A stretch of DNA of 64,000 nt. It comes from Agromyces mariniharenae. Lineage in GTDB: Bacteria; Actinomycetota; Actinomycetes; Actinomycetales; Microbacteriaceae. The position numbers were made by a program, and so were the translations under genes. This document shows positions 26,583-34,956 of the stretch, one piece after another (the first letter of the stretch is position 1; the number at the start of each line of letters is the position of its first letter). The stretch covers positions 976,891-1,040,890 of the forward strand of contig NZ_VSSB01000001.1 in the NCBI RefSeq assembly GCF_008122505.1. The letters run 5' to 3'. The notes under the pieces were generated by a model that was not told where the DNA came from, did no database searches, and was given only the letters and a program-made list of their open reading frames with translations.

Positions 26583-27941
26583 TCAGCTGGCCGGCCAGCT
26601 GGCCTCGATGGTGTCGAGGACCTGCGTGGTGCTCTCGCCGCCGACCCAGGCCACGATGCCCTTCCAGAAGGAGTCGGCACCGACGGCACCGGGCATCAGG
26701 TCGGATCCGTCGAAGCGGAACGTCGTCTCGGGATCCTGCAGGATCTCGATGGACTGCACGAGCAGCTCGCTCGATGCGTTCTCGGGGTCGACGCCCTTGT
26801 TCGCGCTGATGACGCCGCCGAGGCTCACGCGGTTGTTCGCCCACGTGTCGCTCGACAGGTACGAGCGGAACGCCTCGACCTCCTCCGCCTCGCGGAAGGC
26901 CACGACGATCTCGCCGCCGCCGGTGACCGACAGCGGGTCATCGGCGTTCACCGGCGGGAGCAGGAAGCCGAACACCGACCCGTCGGAGGCCACGGTGTTC
27001 TCGTCGCCGCCCTCGGGGTTCCAGAAGGTCTCGTAGAACGAGGCCTGGTGGTGCAGTGAGCACGCGCCGTCGAGGATGGGGAGCCCGGCCGTCTGGAACG
27101 CCTCGGTGACCAGCGTCGAGACGTCGCCGATGCCGCCGTTGACCATGTCCTCGTTCTTCAGGTACTCGCCGACCGCGTCGAAGGCCTCTGCGACCTGCGG
27201 GTCGTTGAACGGGATCTCGTGGTTCACCCACTGGTCGTACACGTCGGCGCCGTGCAGGCGCAGCATGTAGTCCTCGACCCAGTCGGTGCCGGGCCAGCCG
27301 GTGGCGTCACCGGACTCCAGGCCCACGCACCACGGCTTGTGGTCGCCCTCGGCCGCGATGGTCTCGGAGAGCTCGGTGAGCTCGTCGAGGGTCTTGGGGA
27401 TCTCGTAGCCCTTCTCCTCGAACTCCGCAGGCGAGTACCAGACGTAGCCCTTGATGCTCGCCATGAGCGGGGCACCGTAGAACGTGTCCTCGTAGGTGCC
27501 GTACGCCTTCCAGTCCTCGGACCAGAACTCGTCGGCGTTCGCCTCGACCGGCTCGGATGCCGGGATGAGCCAGCCGCCCGCCGCGAGGCGGTTCATCAGG
27601 CCCGGCTGCGGCACGAAGCCGACGTCGGGCGCGTTGCCGCCCTCGGCGAGCACCGCGATCTGGGCCTCGAACTCGCTCGAGCCCTGGTACTCGACCGAGA
27701 TGCCGGTGCAGGTCTCGAAGTCGGCCCAGGATTCGTTCAGCCGGTCGGCCTCGAGGTCGAGGATGGTGCCGCCGACCGTGACCTCGGCGCCGTCGAACGT
27801 GCCGTACGCCTCGTAGTCGGCGCAGTCGACGTCTGCCGCCTCCTCGTTCGCGATGTCGCCGGTACATGCCGTGAGCGCCAGGCCGACCGCCGCGGCCGCC
27901 ACGACGGGGACCGCCCAGCGGCGATGCCGTGTGAGTCTCAT
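26583..27941 (-). CDS. Sugar-binding lipoprotein (AglE/ThuE-like)
   Basis: 452 residues. Lipoprotein signal with lipobox LTAC, Cys26. Type II binding-protein fold; two aromatic-rich segments (LPILDGACSLHHQASFYETFWNP, FGFLLPPVN) and the domain order match alpha-glucoside/trehalose-type receptors (AglE group). First gene of the operon, divergent from a LacI regulator; GGAACCGGTTCC lies 39 nt upstream of the ATG. The substrate is inferred as an alpha-glucoside or similar disaccharide, with low certainty. Confidence 0.9.
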   Translation of the reverse strand: MRLTRHRRWAVPVVAAAAVGLALTACTGDIANEEAADVDCADYEAYGTFDGAEVTVGGTILDLEADRLNESWADFETCTGISVEYQGSSEFEAQIAVLAEGGNAPDVGFVPQPGLMNRLAAGGWLIPASEPVEANADEFWSEDWKAYGTYEDTFYGAPLMASIKGYVWYSPAEFEEKGYEIPKTLDELTELSETIAAEGDHKPWCVGLESGDATGWPGTDWVEDYMLRLHGADVYDQWVNHEIPFNDPQVAEAFDAVGEYLKNEDMVNGGIGDVSTLVTEAFQTAGLPILDGACSLHHQASFYETFWNPEGGDENTVASDGSVFGFLLPPVNADDPLSVTGGGEIVVAFREAEEVEAFRSYLSSDTWANNRVSLGGVISANKGVDPENASSELLVQSIEILQDPETTFRFDGSDLMPGAVGADSFWKGIVAWVGGESTTQVLDTIEASWPAS

Positions 27942-27979
27942 GTCTTCTCCTCATTGAGTGTGGTGCAGGCAGGGGACCG

Positions 27980-27991
27980 GGAACCGGTTCC
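27980..27991 (-). promoter_or_regulatory. GGAACCGGTTCC operator near binding-protein gene
   Basis: Perfect 12-nt palindrome, 39 nt before the binding-protein start. A near-identical copy (GGAAACGGTTCC) lies in front of the divergent regulator gene, so both are likely sites for that LacI-family protein. Confidence 0.6.
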
Positions 27992-28077
27992 AGCCTCCAC
28001 GGTATGGCACGGGGGCGATTCCTCACAAGACACCCGAGGTCACGGTTCGGACACCGAGGCCGATCGGCGGGGAACGG

Positions 28078-28095
28078 GTGGGAGAGCGCTCCCAC
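28078..28095. promoter_or_regulatory. GTGGGAG-AGCG-CTCCCAC inverted repeat
   Basis: 7-nt arms around AGCG in the centre of the divergent region. It resembles the CebR/BglR-type operator TGGGAGCGCTCCCA of actinobacterial LacI regulators but is 2 nt longer. Confidence 0.5.
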
Positions 28096-28136
28096 GTCGG
28101 CATGCCGGGCGGCGCCGACACGCGGATGCCGCATCA

Positions 28137-28174
28137 GGAAACGGTTCCACATTCGCTCCCGCGAGCACTACACT
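28137..28174 (+). promoter_or_regulatory. Promoter and GGAAACGGTTCC operator of LacI-family gene
   Basis: Operator 28137-28148 overlaps a possible -35 TTCCAC (28145-28150); -10 TACACT at 28169-28174, 18 nt on. Repression by the encoded regulator is expected. Confidence 0.5.
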
Positions 28175-28208
28175 CTGCATCGGAGCAGCCCGACGGAGGG
28201 AGGCGGCG

Positions 28209-29231
28209 ATGGCGGCCATCGGCGACGTCGCACGGCTCGCGGGCGTCTCCAAGGCCACCGCCTCGCGCGCGCTCTCGGGCGGCGGCTACGTCGCCGACGA
28301 CACCCGGCGCAGGGTCGAGGCCGCGGCGAAGGAGATCGGCTACATCGCCTCGCCCGATGCCGCGAGCCTCGTCACCGGGCGCACGAAGAACGTCGGCGTC
28401 ATCATCCCCTTCGTGAACCGGTGGTTCTTCGGCGAGGTGCTCGAGGGCATCGAGCGCGCCCTCCTCTCGGCGGGGTACGACCTCACGCTCTACAACCTCT
28501 CGGAGCCCGGCCCCGACCGGGCGCGCGTCTTCGACTTCTTCCTCGCCCGCAAGCGCGTCGACGCCGTCATCGCGGTCGGCGTCGACCTCGACGAGCACGA
28601 GGTCGCGGCGCTCGAGAAGCGGGAGAAGCCGCTCGTGGCGCTCGGCGGCAGCGGCGGCGCCGACGCGCGCCTCTCGGTCGACGATCGCGCCGTGGGCCAG
28701 CTCGCGACCGAGCACCTGCTGCACCTCGGCCACACCCGCATCGCGCACCTCGCCGGCGTGGGGGCGGGCGACCTGCCCATGAGCGTGCAGGGGCAGCGGC
28801 GCCAGGGGTTCCTCGACGCGCTCGCCGCCGCCGGGATCCCACCCGAGCACCGGGCGGTCATCGTCGAGGCGGACGTGAGCCTTCCGGGCGGCTACACGGG
28901 CGCGCTGCAGCTGCTGGGCCACCCGGGCGCCCGCCCGACCGCCCTCTTCGCGGCATCCGATGAGATGGCCATCGGCGCGATCCGCGCGGCCGAGAAGCTC
29001 GGCATCGACGTGCCGGGCGACCTCTCGATCATCGGCGTCGACGGGCACGAGTACGCCGAGATGTTCGAACTCACGACGATCGAGCAGTACCCGGGCGAGC
29101 AGGGCCGGCTCGCCGTCGACGTCGTGATGGCGCTGCTGCTCGACGAGGGCGCGGCCGATCCGCTGCCCGACTCGGGTGCGCCGCTGCCCACCCGGCTCGT
29201 CGTGCGGGCGACCACGAGCGCGCCGCGCTGA
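28209..29231 (+). CDS. LacI-family regulator of the divergent sugar importer
   Basis: 340 residues. HTH at 4-23 (IGDVARLAGVSKATASRALS), hinge YIASPDAASLVTGRT, then the ligand-binding core with LSIIGVDGHEYAEMFELTTI. ATG 28209 has GGAGGGAGG upstream. It is transcribed away from the importer operon with shared operators between them, so it probably controls both. Effector unknown. Confidence 0.92.
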   Translation: MAAIGDVARLAGVSKATASRALSGGGYVADDTRRRVEAAAKEIGYIASPDAASLVTGRTKNVGVIIPFVNRWFFGEVLEGIERALLSAGYDLTLYNLSEPGPDRARVFDFFLARKRVDAVIAVGVDLDEHEVAALEKREKPLVALGGSGGADARLSVDDRAVGQLATEHLLHLGHTRIAHLAGVGAGDLPMSVQGQRRQGFLDALAAAGIPPEHRAVIVEADVSLPGGYTGALQLLGHPGARPTALFAASDEMAIGAIRAAEKLGIDVPGDLSIIGVDGHEYAEMFELTTIEQYPGEQGRLAVDVVMALLLDEGAADPLPDSGAPLPTRLVVRATTSAPR

Positions 29232-29286
29232 GCCGAGCGGCAGGGCATCCGAGCAGGGCCGAGCGGATGCCGCAGGCCGCTCGGCT
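29231..29286 (+). terminator. Long hairpin after LacI-family gene
   Basis: Outer arms AGCCGAGCGGC (29231-29241) and GCCGCTCGGCT (29276-29286), inner arms GGCATCCG (29244-29251) and CGGATGCC (29264-29271). Two nested stems, no T tract. Confidence 0.55.
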
Positions 29287-29419
29287 ATGTAACGAATGGG
29301 GAGCAGTGCAGGTCGTGGGCGCGGCGATGTGGCGGAGATCGGCCGGTCAGCGCCATCATGAGGCTGAGCTCCAGCGAGCCGCGCCGGGGCGTGAGATCCC
29401 GTCGATGCAAGGAGTCATC

Positions 29420-29866
29420 GTGACCGACGTCACCGCCGACAGCGCACAGGTGCCGCTGGACGCTCCGCTCCGCGGAGCGACCTTCGGACAGGCGTTCAGT
29501 CGATTCTTCAAGAAGTACGCGACCTTCCATGGCCGTGCGAGCCGCAGCGAGTTCTGGTGGTGGTTCCTCGCGAACGCCATCATCGGCGGCGTGCTCTACG
29601 GCATCACGTACACCATGGGCAACCCCATGATGGTCAACGAGAACGGCGTGCCCACGCCGGTCTGGAGCGTCGCGTTCGTGCCCTACACGCTGTGGGTGCT
29701 CGCGACCTTCATCCCGTGGCTGGCACTCTCGTGGCGCCGCCTGCACGATACGAACCGCTCGGGCGCCTGGTGGTTCATCGGGATCGTCCCGTTCGTCGGC
29801 GGCATCATCCTGCTCATCCTCTTCCTGCTGGAGCCGAAGCCCGAGGGCGCTCGGTTCGATCGCTGA
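29420..29866 (+). CDS. DUF805 membrane protein
   Basis: 148 residues with the DUF805 hallmark FHGRASRSEFWWWFL and three to four hydrophobic segments; a second signature WRRLHDTNRSGAWWF precedes the last helices. DUF805 proteins are small inner-membrane proteins of unknown role. GTG 29420 has AAGGAG at the right distance; an ATG at 29405 is open but lacks a site. Stands alone between two sugar loci. Confidence 0.88.
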   Translation: MTDVTADSAQVPLDAPLRGATFGQAFSRFFKKYATFHGRASRSEFWWWFLANAIIGGVLYGITYTMGNPMMVNENGVPTPVWSVAFVPYTLWVLATFIPWLALSWRRLHDTNRSGAWWFIGIVPFVGGIILLILFLLEPKPEGARFDR

Positions 29867-29882
29867 GGCGCGACGTGGAGGC

Positions 29883-31052
29883 TCAGCCGCGAGGCTGGGC
29901 CTCCACGATCGGTTGCAGCACCAGCTCCGCGAACCGCTCCCCCATGAGGCGTTGCACGTCGGGGCCCGGGTGGAGGTTGTCGGGCAGCGGCATCGTCGCG
30001 GCATCCGTCGCACCGTAGAGCTCGAGCCCGTCGAGGTACGCCAGGTTCGGGTCGTGGGCGGAGCGGCGTGCGACGATCTCGGCGAGCGCGGTGCGGATCG
30101 CGCGGAGCGAGAGCCTGCCGGCGGCCACGTCGTCGACCGAGCCGCCCGCGATCGACCACTCCTCCGTGCGCGTCGGGTCCTGTACGGTCGGGCCGGCCGC
30201 CGATTCCACGGGTTCGCACCAGATCGGCGAGACCACCACGATCGGCACGGTCGGATGCCCCTCCCGCAGCGTGTCGAGGAATCCGTCCACTGCGGGCCGG
30301 AACGCCCGCATGCGCATGACGTCGCCGTTCACGAGGTTGATGCCGACCTTCAGGCTGATCACGTCGGCCGGACGGTCGCGCATCGTCCGTGCGGTGAACG
30401 GATCGAGCATGGCGCTCCCCGAGAACGCGAGGTTGGTCAACTCGACCCCGGTCGCGAGGGCGGCCACCGCCGGCCACGTGCCGGTCGGCGCATCCGCGCG
30501 GTAGCCGTGGCTGATGGAGCTGCCGTGGTGCAGCCAGCGCACGGTCGGGCGCTCGAGGGGCGGGGACACCGGGGCATCCGCCCGAAGTGCGAGGACCTCG
30601 ATCGCGTCGGTGAACGGCAGCCAGAGCTCGTACTCCGTCTCGACGGGCGGCAGCCCCGCGAACCGCACGGTGGACGGCGGCCCGTACACCACGAGGCCGC
30701 GCGGATCGTCGAACGAGAAGAGGTACCGCGAGCCGGCGACGGCGCCGGCCTCGGCGACCACGGCGCCGCCGGACGTCAGCTCGTAGCGGCTCGCCGGCAG
30801 CTCGGATGCCTCGTCGGGCGCCATCCGGCGTGCGGAGACCTCCAGCTCGAGCCCCGTGGCGGCCGTGCGGAAGGCGAGCCGCACGCCCGAGCTCTCGGCC
30901 GAGGTCTGGCGCATGAATGGATCGGGCACCTGCACGCGGGCCCAGGCCGGAAGGCGGTGGGGCCGGAGTCCCCCGGCCGTCCGCTCGATCTCGACCGCAC
31001 CGCGCACCGCGATCCGGGAGAGGTCGACCTCGCTCAGCCCGCCGGAGCTCAT
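29883..31052 (-). CDS. SGNH/GDSL-type esterase with N-terminal beta domain (SsfX3-like)
   Basis: 389 residues. Residues 1-165 are a beta-sandwich-like domain; 170-389 are an SGNH hydrolase with WLHHGSSISHG (block I Ser), TNLAFSGSAMLDPF (block II Gly), KVGINLVNGD (block III Asn) and DNLHPGPD (block V Asp/His). The family includes carbohydrate and acyl esterases. No signal peptide, so it probably acts on imported sugars. ATG 31052 overlaps the stop of the glycosidase gene (ATGA). A deacylase for an acylated oligosaccharide fits the context; that is inference. Confidence 0.82.
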   Translation of the reverse strand: MSSGGLSEVDLSRIAVRGAVEIERTAGGLRPHRLPAWARVQVPDPFMRQTSAESSGVRLAFRTAATGLELEVSARRMAPDEASELPASRYELTSGGAVVAEAGAVAGSRYLFSFDDPRGLVVYGPPSTVRFAGLPPVETEYELWLPFTDAIEVLALRADAPVSPPLERPTVRWLHHGSSISHGYRADAPTGTWPAVAALATGVELTNLAFSGSAMLDPFTARTMRDRPADVISLKVGINLVNGDVMRMRAFRPAVDGFLDTLREGHPTVPIVVVSPIWCEPVESAAGPTVQDPTRTEEWSIAGGSVDDVAAGRLSLRAIRTALAEIVARRSAHDPNLAYLDGLELYGATDAATMPLPDNLHPGPDVQRLMGERFAELVLQPIVEAQPRG

Positions 31053-33178
31053 GCCCGGTCGACGACCCGGCCGTCGGCGTGCACGTCGACGAGGCGGTCG
31101 CCGACGCGGAGCCCGCGGAGCACCGCATCGGGATCGAGTGCAGCGACGCATCCGTGCACCTCGCCCAGGCCGACGACGCCGGGCGCCGCGCCGAACAGGG
31201 ACTCGATCACCAGCGCGACGTAGGCACCCGACGACGAGCACGCCCAGTCGTTGATGTACGGGAGCTGCGGCGGGGCCTTGCGTGCGCCGCCGCTGAGGAG
31301 CGGCTGTGCCTCGGCGACGAAGTGCGCCTGCCCGGGAGGGCCCTGGTTGGCGCTGCGGGCGAGGCCGGGCAGCCAGTCGAGTGCGACCTCCGGCTCGCCC
31401 AGCGCGACGAGCGCCCGAGCGGCATCGGCCGGCCAAGCCGCGTACGCGCCGTTCCACTGGTGGTCGGGGCGCACGCTGTACGAGGCGTCGGGATCCCAGG
31501 GCGAGAGCGCGCGGAGCCACTCGGGCGTCTGCAGCTCTCGCCGGAAGAAGTCGACCATCTCCCGACGGGTCCGCTCGTCGAGGTCCTCGGGGATCGACGT
31601 CCCGACGATGTTGAAGTCGTAGCAGTGGCGCACCGGCAGCCTGGTGCCGTCGGGTTGGCCCGCCGCGAAGAATCCCTCGCCCGGCAGGTACAGCTCCATG
31701 ACCGCCTCGACGAGCTCGTCTGCCTCCGCACGCAGCTCGGCCGCGGCATCCGTATCGCCGCGCGACTCGAGGAGGTCGGCGGTCACGCGCAGGTTCCACA
31801 CGTTCGCGGCGTTGAAGCTCGCGACCTCGTGGGTGTACGAGCTCACGCACTCGAGCAGGTTCTCGATCTCGCCGTAGTCGGCGAGCTTCGATGCCCGCCG
31901 CAGGCCCTGCCAGGCGCGCGCCCAGAACCGCAGGTGGTCGAGCACGCTGCGGCCGTCGCCGAACTCCTCGTCGAGGAAGCCGTCGTCTCCCGTGAAGCGG
32001 ACGTAGTCGCGCACGAGCCGGGTCATCGCGTAGTCGTTCACCGAGTACCACTGGCCGACGGGGCCGCCGGTGAGCGACGACGTGCCGAACAGCGTGTGCG
32101 TATCGCTCGTGATCCAGTGCGCGAGCTGGCGCCGCATCGCCTCGGGGTCGAGGAGCGCGTGGGTCACCGAGCTCAGGCTGAAGTCCCAGAGGAAGGTCGT
32201 CGTCGCCCAGTAGTTCGGCATCAGCGTGTCGTAGCTGCGGCCGAGCACGTTGCCCTCGTAGTCGCGACGGAAGTAGAGGATGCCCAGGATGCCCCACCAG
32301 TAGAGACGGGACAACGCCTCGGACGAGGTCTCGAGCACGGGCAGGTGGCCCGAGAACTCGCGGTTCCCCGGCGTCACGGCCGCCTCGAGCTGCGTGTTCC
32401 AGTACTGCTCGGATGCCTCGACCGCCCCCTCCACGTCGTCGACCACGGCGTCGTACGCCTCGACCGCGGCCTCGCGGGTCCTGCCGACGGCGTGCACGTA
32501 GCCGAAGCGTCGCTCGGCGCCCGCCGGAACGTCCAGCACCACCGTGACGTCGCCGCCCCGGCCCATGCCGCCGATGCCGACCATGAACTCCTCGGACGCC
32601 GGCGCGACGCCGCTCAGGCGGGCGATCGCCGGGAGGTCGACGCCCTGCACGCTCCACGCGGTCCCGGCGTCGTCGGCGAACACGAGCCGCGATCCGTCGA
32701 CGGATGCCTCGTTCTTCGCGCTCGGCGACTCGGGCGCATTCCACGCGTCATCACCGCGGACCACGCGGGCGGCGAGCGAGAGCATGACCTCGACCGCGCG
32801 GCGCTCTGCGCCGGTGTTGCGCACCCGCATGTCGATCGCGACCGCGGTGCGGCCGGGCACGACCACGGTCGTGGTCTCGAGCACGAGGCCGGGCAGCTCC
32901 GTCCGACGCACCACTCGGTCGGGACGCCATTCGTGCGTGATCGGCGCACCGTACGACTTCAGGATGCGGCCGTCGATGAAGCACACCGCCGTGGTGGCGA
33001 GCCCCTGCGACACGGGCGGGAACTGGACGCCGGTCACCGAGGTCAGGTCGTGGTCGACCCGCACCGTGCCGAGGTGATTCGTCAGGCCGGAGGGCGCGAC
33101 CATGTCGTCGAAGTGGTGCGTGACCGGATCGGCGGCCAGGTGGTCGACCGTGGGGATGTGGGACGTGCGGGTGAACAC
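31049..33178 (-). CDS. Predicted six-hairpin-type glycoside hydrolase, family unassigned
   Basis: 709 residues, no signal peptide. N-terminal 240 residues look like a beta-sandwich (MVAPSGLTNHLGTVRVDHDL...); the rest is alpha-helical and rich in Trp/Tyr/Asp in the pattern of (alpha/alpha)6 glycosidases: LYWWGILGILYFRRDYEG, NYWATTTFLWDFSL, PDHQWNGAYAAWPADAARAL, PYINDWACSSSGAYVALV. I cannot name a GH family. GTG 33178 has AGGAG 7 nt upstream, 10 nt after the permease stop. Sits in the importer operon, so it likely cleaves the imported oligosaccharide in the cytoplasm. Confidence 0.7.
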   Translation of the reverse strand: MFTRTSHIPTVDHLAADPVTHHFDDMVAPSGLTNHLGTVRVDHDLTSVTGVQFPPVSQGLATTAVCFIDGRILKSYGAPITHEWRPDRVVRRTELPGLVLETTTVVVPGRTAVAIDMRVRNTGAERRAVEVMLSLAARVVRGDDAWNAPESPSAKNEASVDGSRLVFADDAGTAWSVQGVDLPAIARLSGVAPASEEFMVGIGGMGRGGDVTVVLDVPAGAERRFGYVHAVGRTREAAVEAYDAVVDDVEGAVEASEQYWNTQLEAAVTPGNREFSGHLPVLETSSEALSRLYWWGILGILYFRRDYEGNVLGRSYDTLMPNYWATTTFLWDFSLSSVTHALLDPEAMRRQLAHWITSDTHTLFGTSSLTGGPVGQWYSVNDYAMTRLVRDYVRFTGDDGFLDEEFGDGRSVLDHLRFWARAWQGLRRASKLADYGEIENLLECVSSYTHEVASFNAANVWNLRVTADLLESRGDTDAAAELRAEADELVEAVMELYLPGEGFFAAGQPDGTRLPVRHCYDFNIVGTSIPEDLDERTRREMVDFFRRELQTPEWLRALSPWDPDASYSVRPDHQWNGAYAAWPADAARALVALGEPEVALDWLPGLARSANQGPPGQAHFVAEAQPLLSGGARKAPPQLPYINDWACSSSGAYVALVIESLFGAAPGVVGLGEVHGCVAALDPDAVLRGLRVGDRLVDVHADGRVVDRA

Positions 33179-33188
33179 GGGCGGACTC

Positions 33189-34001
33189 CTAGTACTGGCC
33201 GAGGGCGAGGCCGCGGGCGAAGAACTTCTGGGTGAACAGGAACAGCACGACCGTCGGCAGCGACACGAGCACCGCCGCGGCGAGCACGGTCGACATCTGC
33301 GCACCGCCGTAGGTGCTCTGCATGCCCGCCAGCGTCGTCACGATCGGCCGGACGTCGTCGGACTGGCTGAGCGTGAGGCCGAGCAGCAGGTCGTTCCAGA
33401 TGAACGTCGCCTGGAGGATGAAGATCGCCACCAGCGCGCTGGAGGCCATCGGCAGGTAGATCCGCGAGAAGATCCGCCAGGTGCTCGCGCCGTCGAGCAC
33501 CGACGCCTCGAACACGTTGTGCGCGACGCCGGTGAAGAAGTTGCGCATGACGAACGCGGAGAACGGGATCGAGATCGCGGTGTACACGATGATCATGCCG
33601 ACCTGGGTGTCGTACAGGCCGACCCGCGAGTACGCGTCGAAGAGCGGCAGCAGCACCATCTGCAGCGGGAAGACAGTGCCGCCGAAGATCACGACGAACC
33701 AGAGGAACCCGTGCTTGAGCCGGAGCGCGACGATCGCGAAGCCGGCCGCGGCGCCGACCACGACCGCGATGATCGGCGAGACCACCGCGTAGGTCAGCGT
33801 GCTCACGACGCTGTCGCTCAGGCCGGAGAGCTGCATCGCGTCGGCGATGTTGGCGAACAGGGAGAAGTCGGTCGGGATCCACGCCTCGGTGGAGGTGAAG
33901 GTGGCCGGCGACTTGCTCGCGTTGATCACGAGGAGGTAGACGGGGAGCAGCCAGACCACCCCGAGGACGACGAGGACGGTGGTGCGGAGGATTCTCGACA
34001 T
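33189..34001 (-). CDS. Sugar ABC transporter permease (MalG type)
   Basis: 270 residues, six membrane helices, EAA loop NVFEASVLDGASTWRIFSRIYLPMASSALVAIF. Starts 3 nt after the stop of the MalF-type gene. Part of the operon SBP-permease-permease-glycosidase-esterase under the operator at 36254-36269. No ATPase in the operon. Confidence 0.92.
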   Translation of the reverse strand: MSRILRTTVLVVLGVVWLLPVYLLVINASKSPATFTSTEAWIPTDFSLFANIADAMQLSGLSDSVVSTLTYAVVSPIIAVVVGAAAGFAIVALRLKHGFLWFVVIFGGTVFPLQMVLLPLFDAYSRVGLYDTQVGMIIVYTAISIPFSAFVMRNFFTGVAHNVFEASVLDGASTWRIFSRIYLPMASSALVAIFILQATFIWNDLLLGLTLSQSDDVRPIVTTLAGMQSTYGGAQMSTVLAAAVLVSLPTVVLFLFTQKFFARGLALGQY

Positions 34002-34004
34002 GGG

Positions 34005-34952
34005 CTACATCTCGTGCTTCTTGGAGAGCTGCTGGCGGAGGTAGAGCACCGAGGCGAGCAGCGTGACGATCGAGAGGAAGACGGCGATCGCGGACCCGAG
34101 CCCGTAGTCGCTGTTGACGAACGTCTCGCGATACATGGTGAGCGCGAGCGTCTCGGATGCCCGGCCGGGGCCGCCCTTCGTCATCGAGAGCACGATGTCG
34201 AAGGTCTTCAGGCTGGCGACGATCGAGAGCCCGACGACCACCGCGGTGAGCGGTCGGAGCATCGGCCAGAGGATGCTCGTGAAGAGGCGGACGCCCGTGG
34301 CGCCGTCGACGCGGGCCGCCTCGAGCGGCTCCTTCGGAATGGACTGGAGCCCGATCGTGAACAGGAGGGCGTTCACGCCGACGCCCTGCCAGGCGGCCGC
34401 GATGATCATCACGAAGGTGTTCAACGGGGCATCCACGAGCCAGCGGGGCGGATCGGTGATGCCGATCACCGCGAGGGCCTGGTCGAGGGCTCCGTTGCTC
34501 GAGAGGATGAACGACCAGATGACGCCGACGCCGATGCCCGAGACGGCGTACGGGATGAGGAACGGCAGTCGGAGCCAGATGCCGCCGGGCAGGTTCCACG
34601 TCAGCAGGGCGAGCGCGAGGCCGATGCCGACCGGGATGAGCAGCGTGCCGCCCACCCACAGCAGGGTGTTCATGAGCGACCCGACGAACGAGGGGTCCGT
34701 GAACATCTCGACGTAGTTGTCGAGCCCGACGAACTCGGGGTCTCCGAGGCCGTTGTACTCGGTGAAGCTGAGGAACGTCGTCCAGAGCAGGGGCAGGTAG
34801 AGCAGGACGGCCACCAGCAGCACGCCCGGGGCGATGAACCCCCGTGCAGCCCCCTGGTAGGGCGTCTTCCGGCGCCGGGCGGGGTGGTGCGGGGCCTCGG
34901 CGAGGCCCCGCACCTCCTGCTCCCGCTCGGGCGTCTGCAGGATGGCCATCAT
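34005..34952 (-). CDS. Sugar ABC transporter permease (MalF type)
   Basis: About 315 residues; cytoplasmic N-terminus of 35, then TMs beginning AARGFIAPGVLLVAVLLYLP. EAA loop SIPKEPLEAARVDGATGVRLFTSILWPMLRPLTA. Two consecutive ATGs (34952, 34949) lie 4 nt after the binding-protein stop and no clear ribosome site is seen, so translation is probably coupled to that gene. Confidence 0.9.
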   Translation of the reverse strand: MMAILQTPEREQEVRGLAEAPHHPARRRKTPYQGAARGFIAPGVLLVAVLLYLPLLWTTFLSFTEYNGLGDPEFVGLDNYVEMFTDPSFVGSLMNTLLWVGGTLLIPVGIGLALALLTWNLPGGIWLRLPFLIPYAVSGIGVGVIWSFILSSNGALDQALAVIGITDPPRWLVDAPLNTFVMIIAAAWQGVGVNALLFTIGLQSIPKEPLEAARVDGATGVRLFTSILWPMLRPLTAVVVGLSIVASLKTFDIVLSMTKGGPGRASETLALTMYRETFVNSDYGLGSAIAVFLSIVTLLASVLYLRQQLSKKHEM

Positions 34953-34956
34953 CGAA

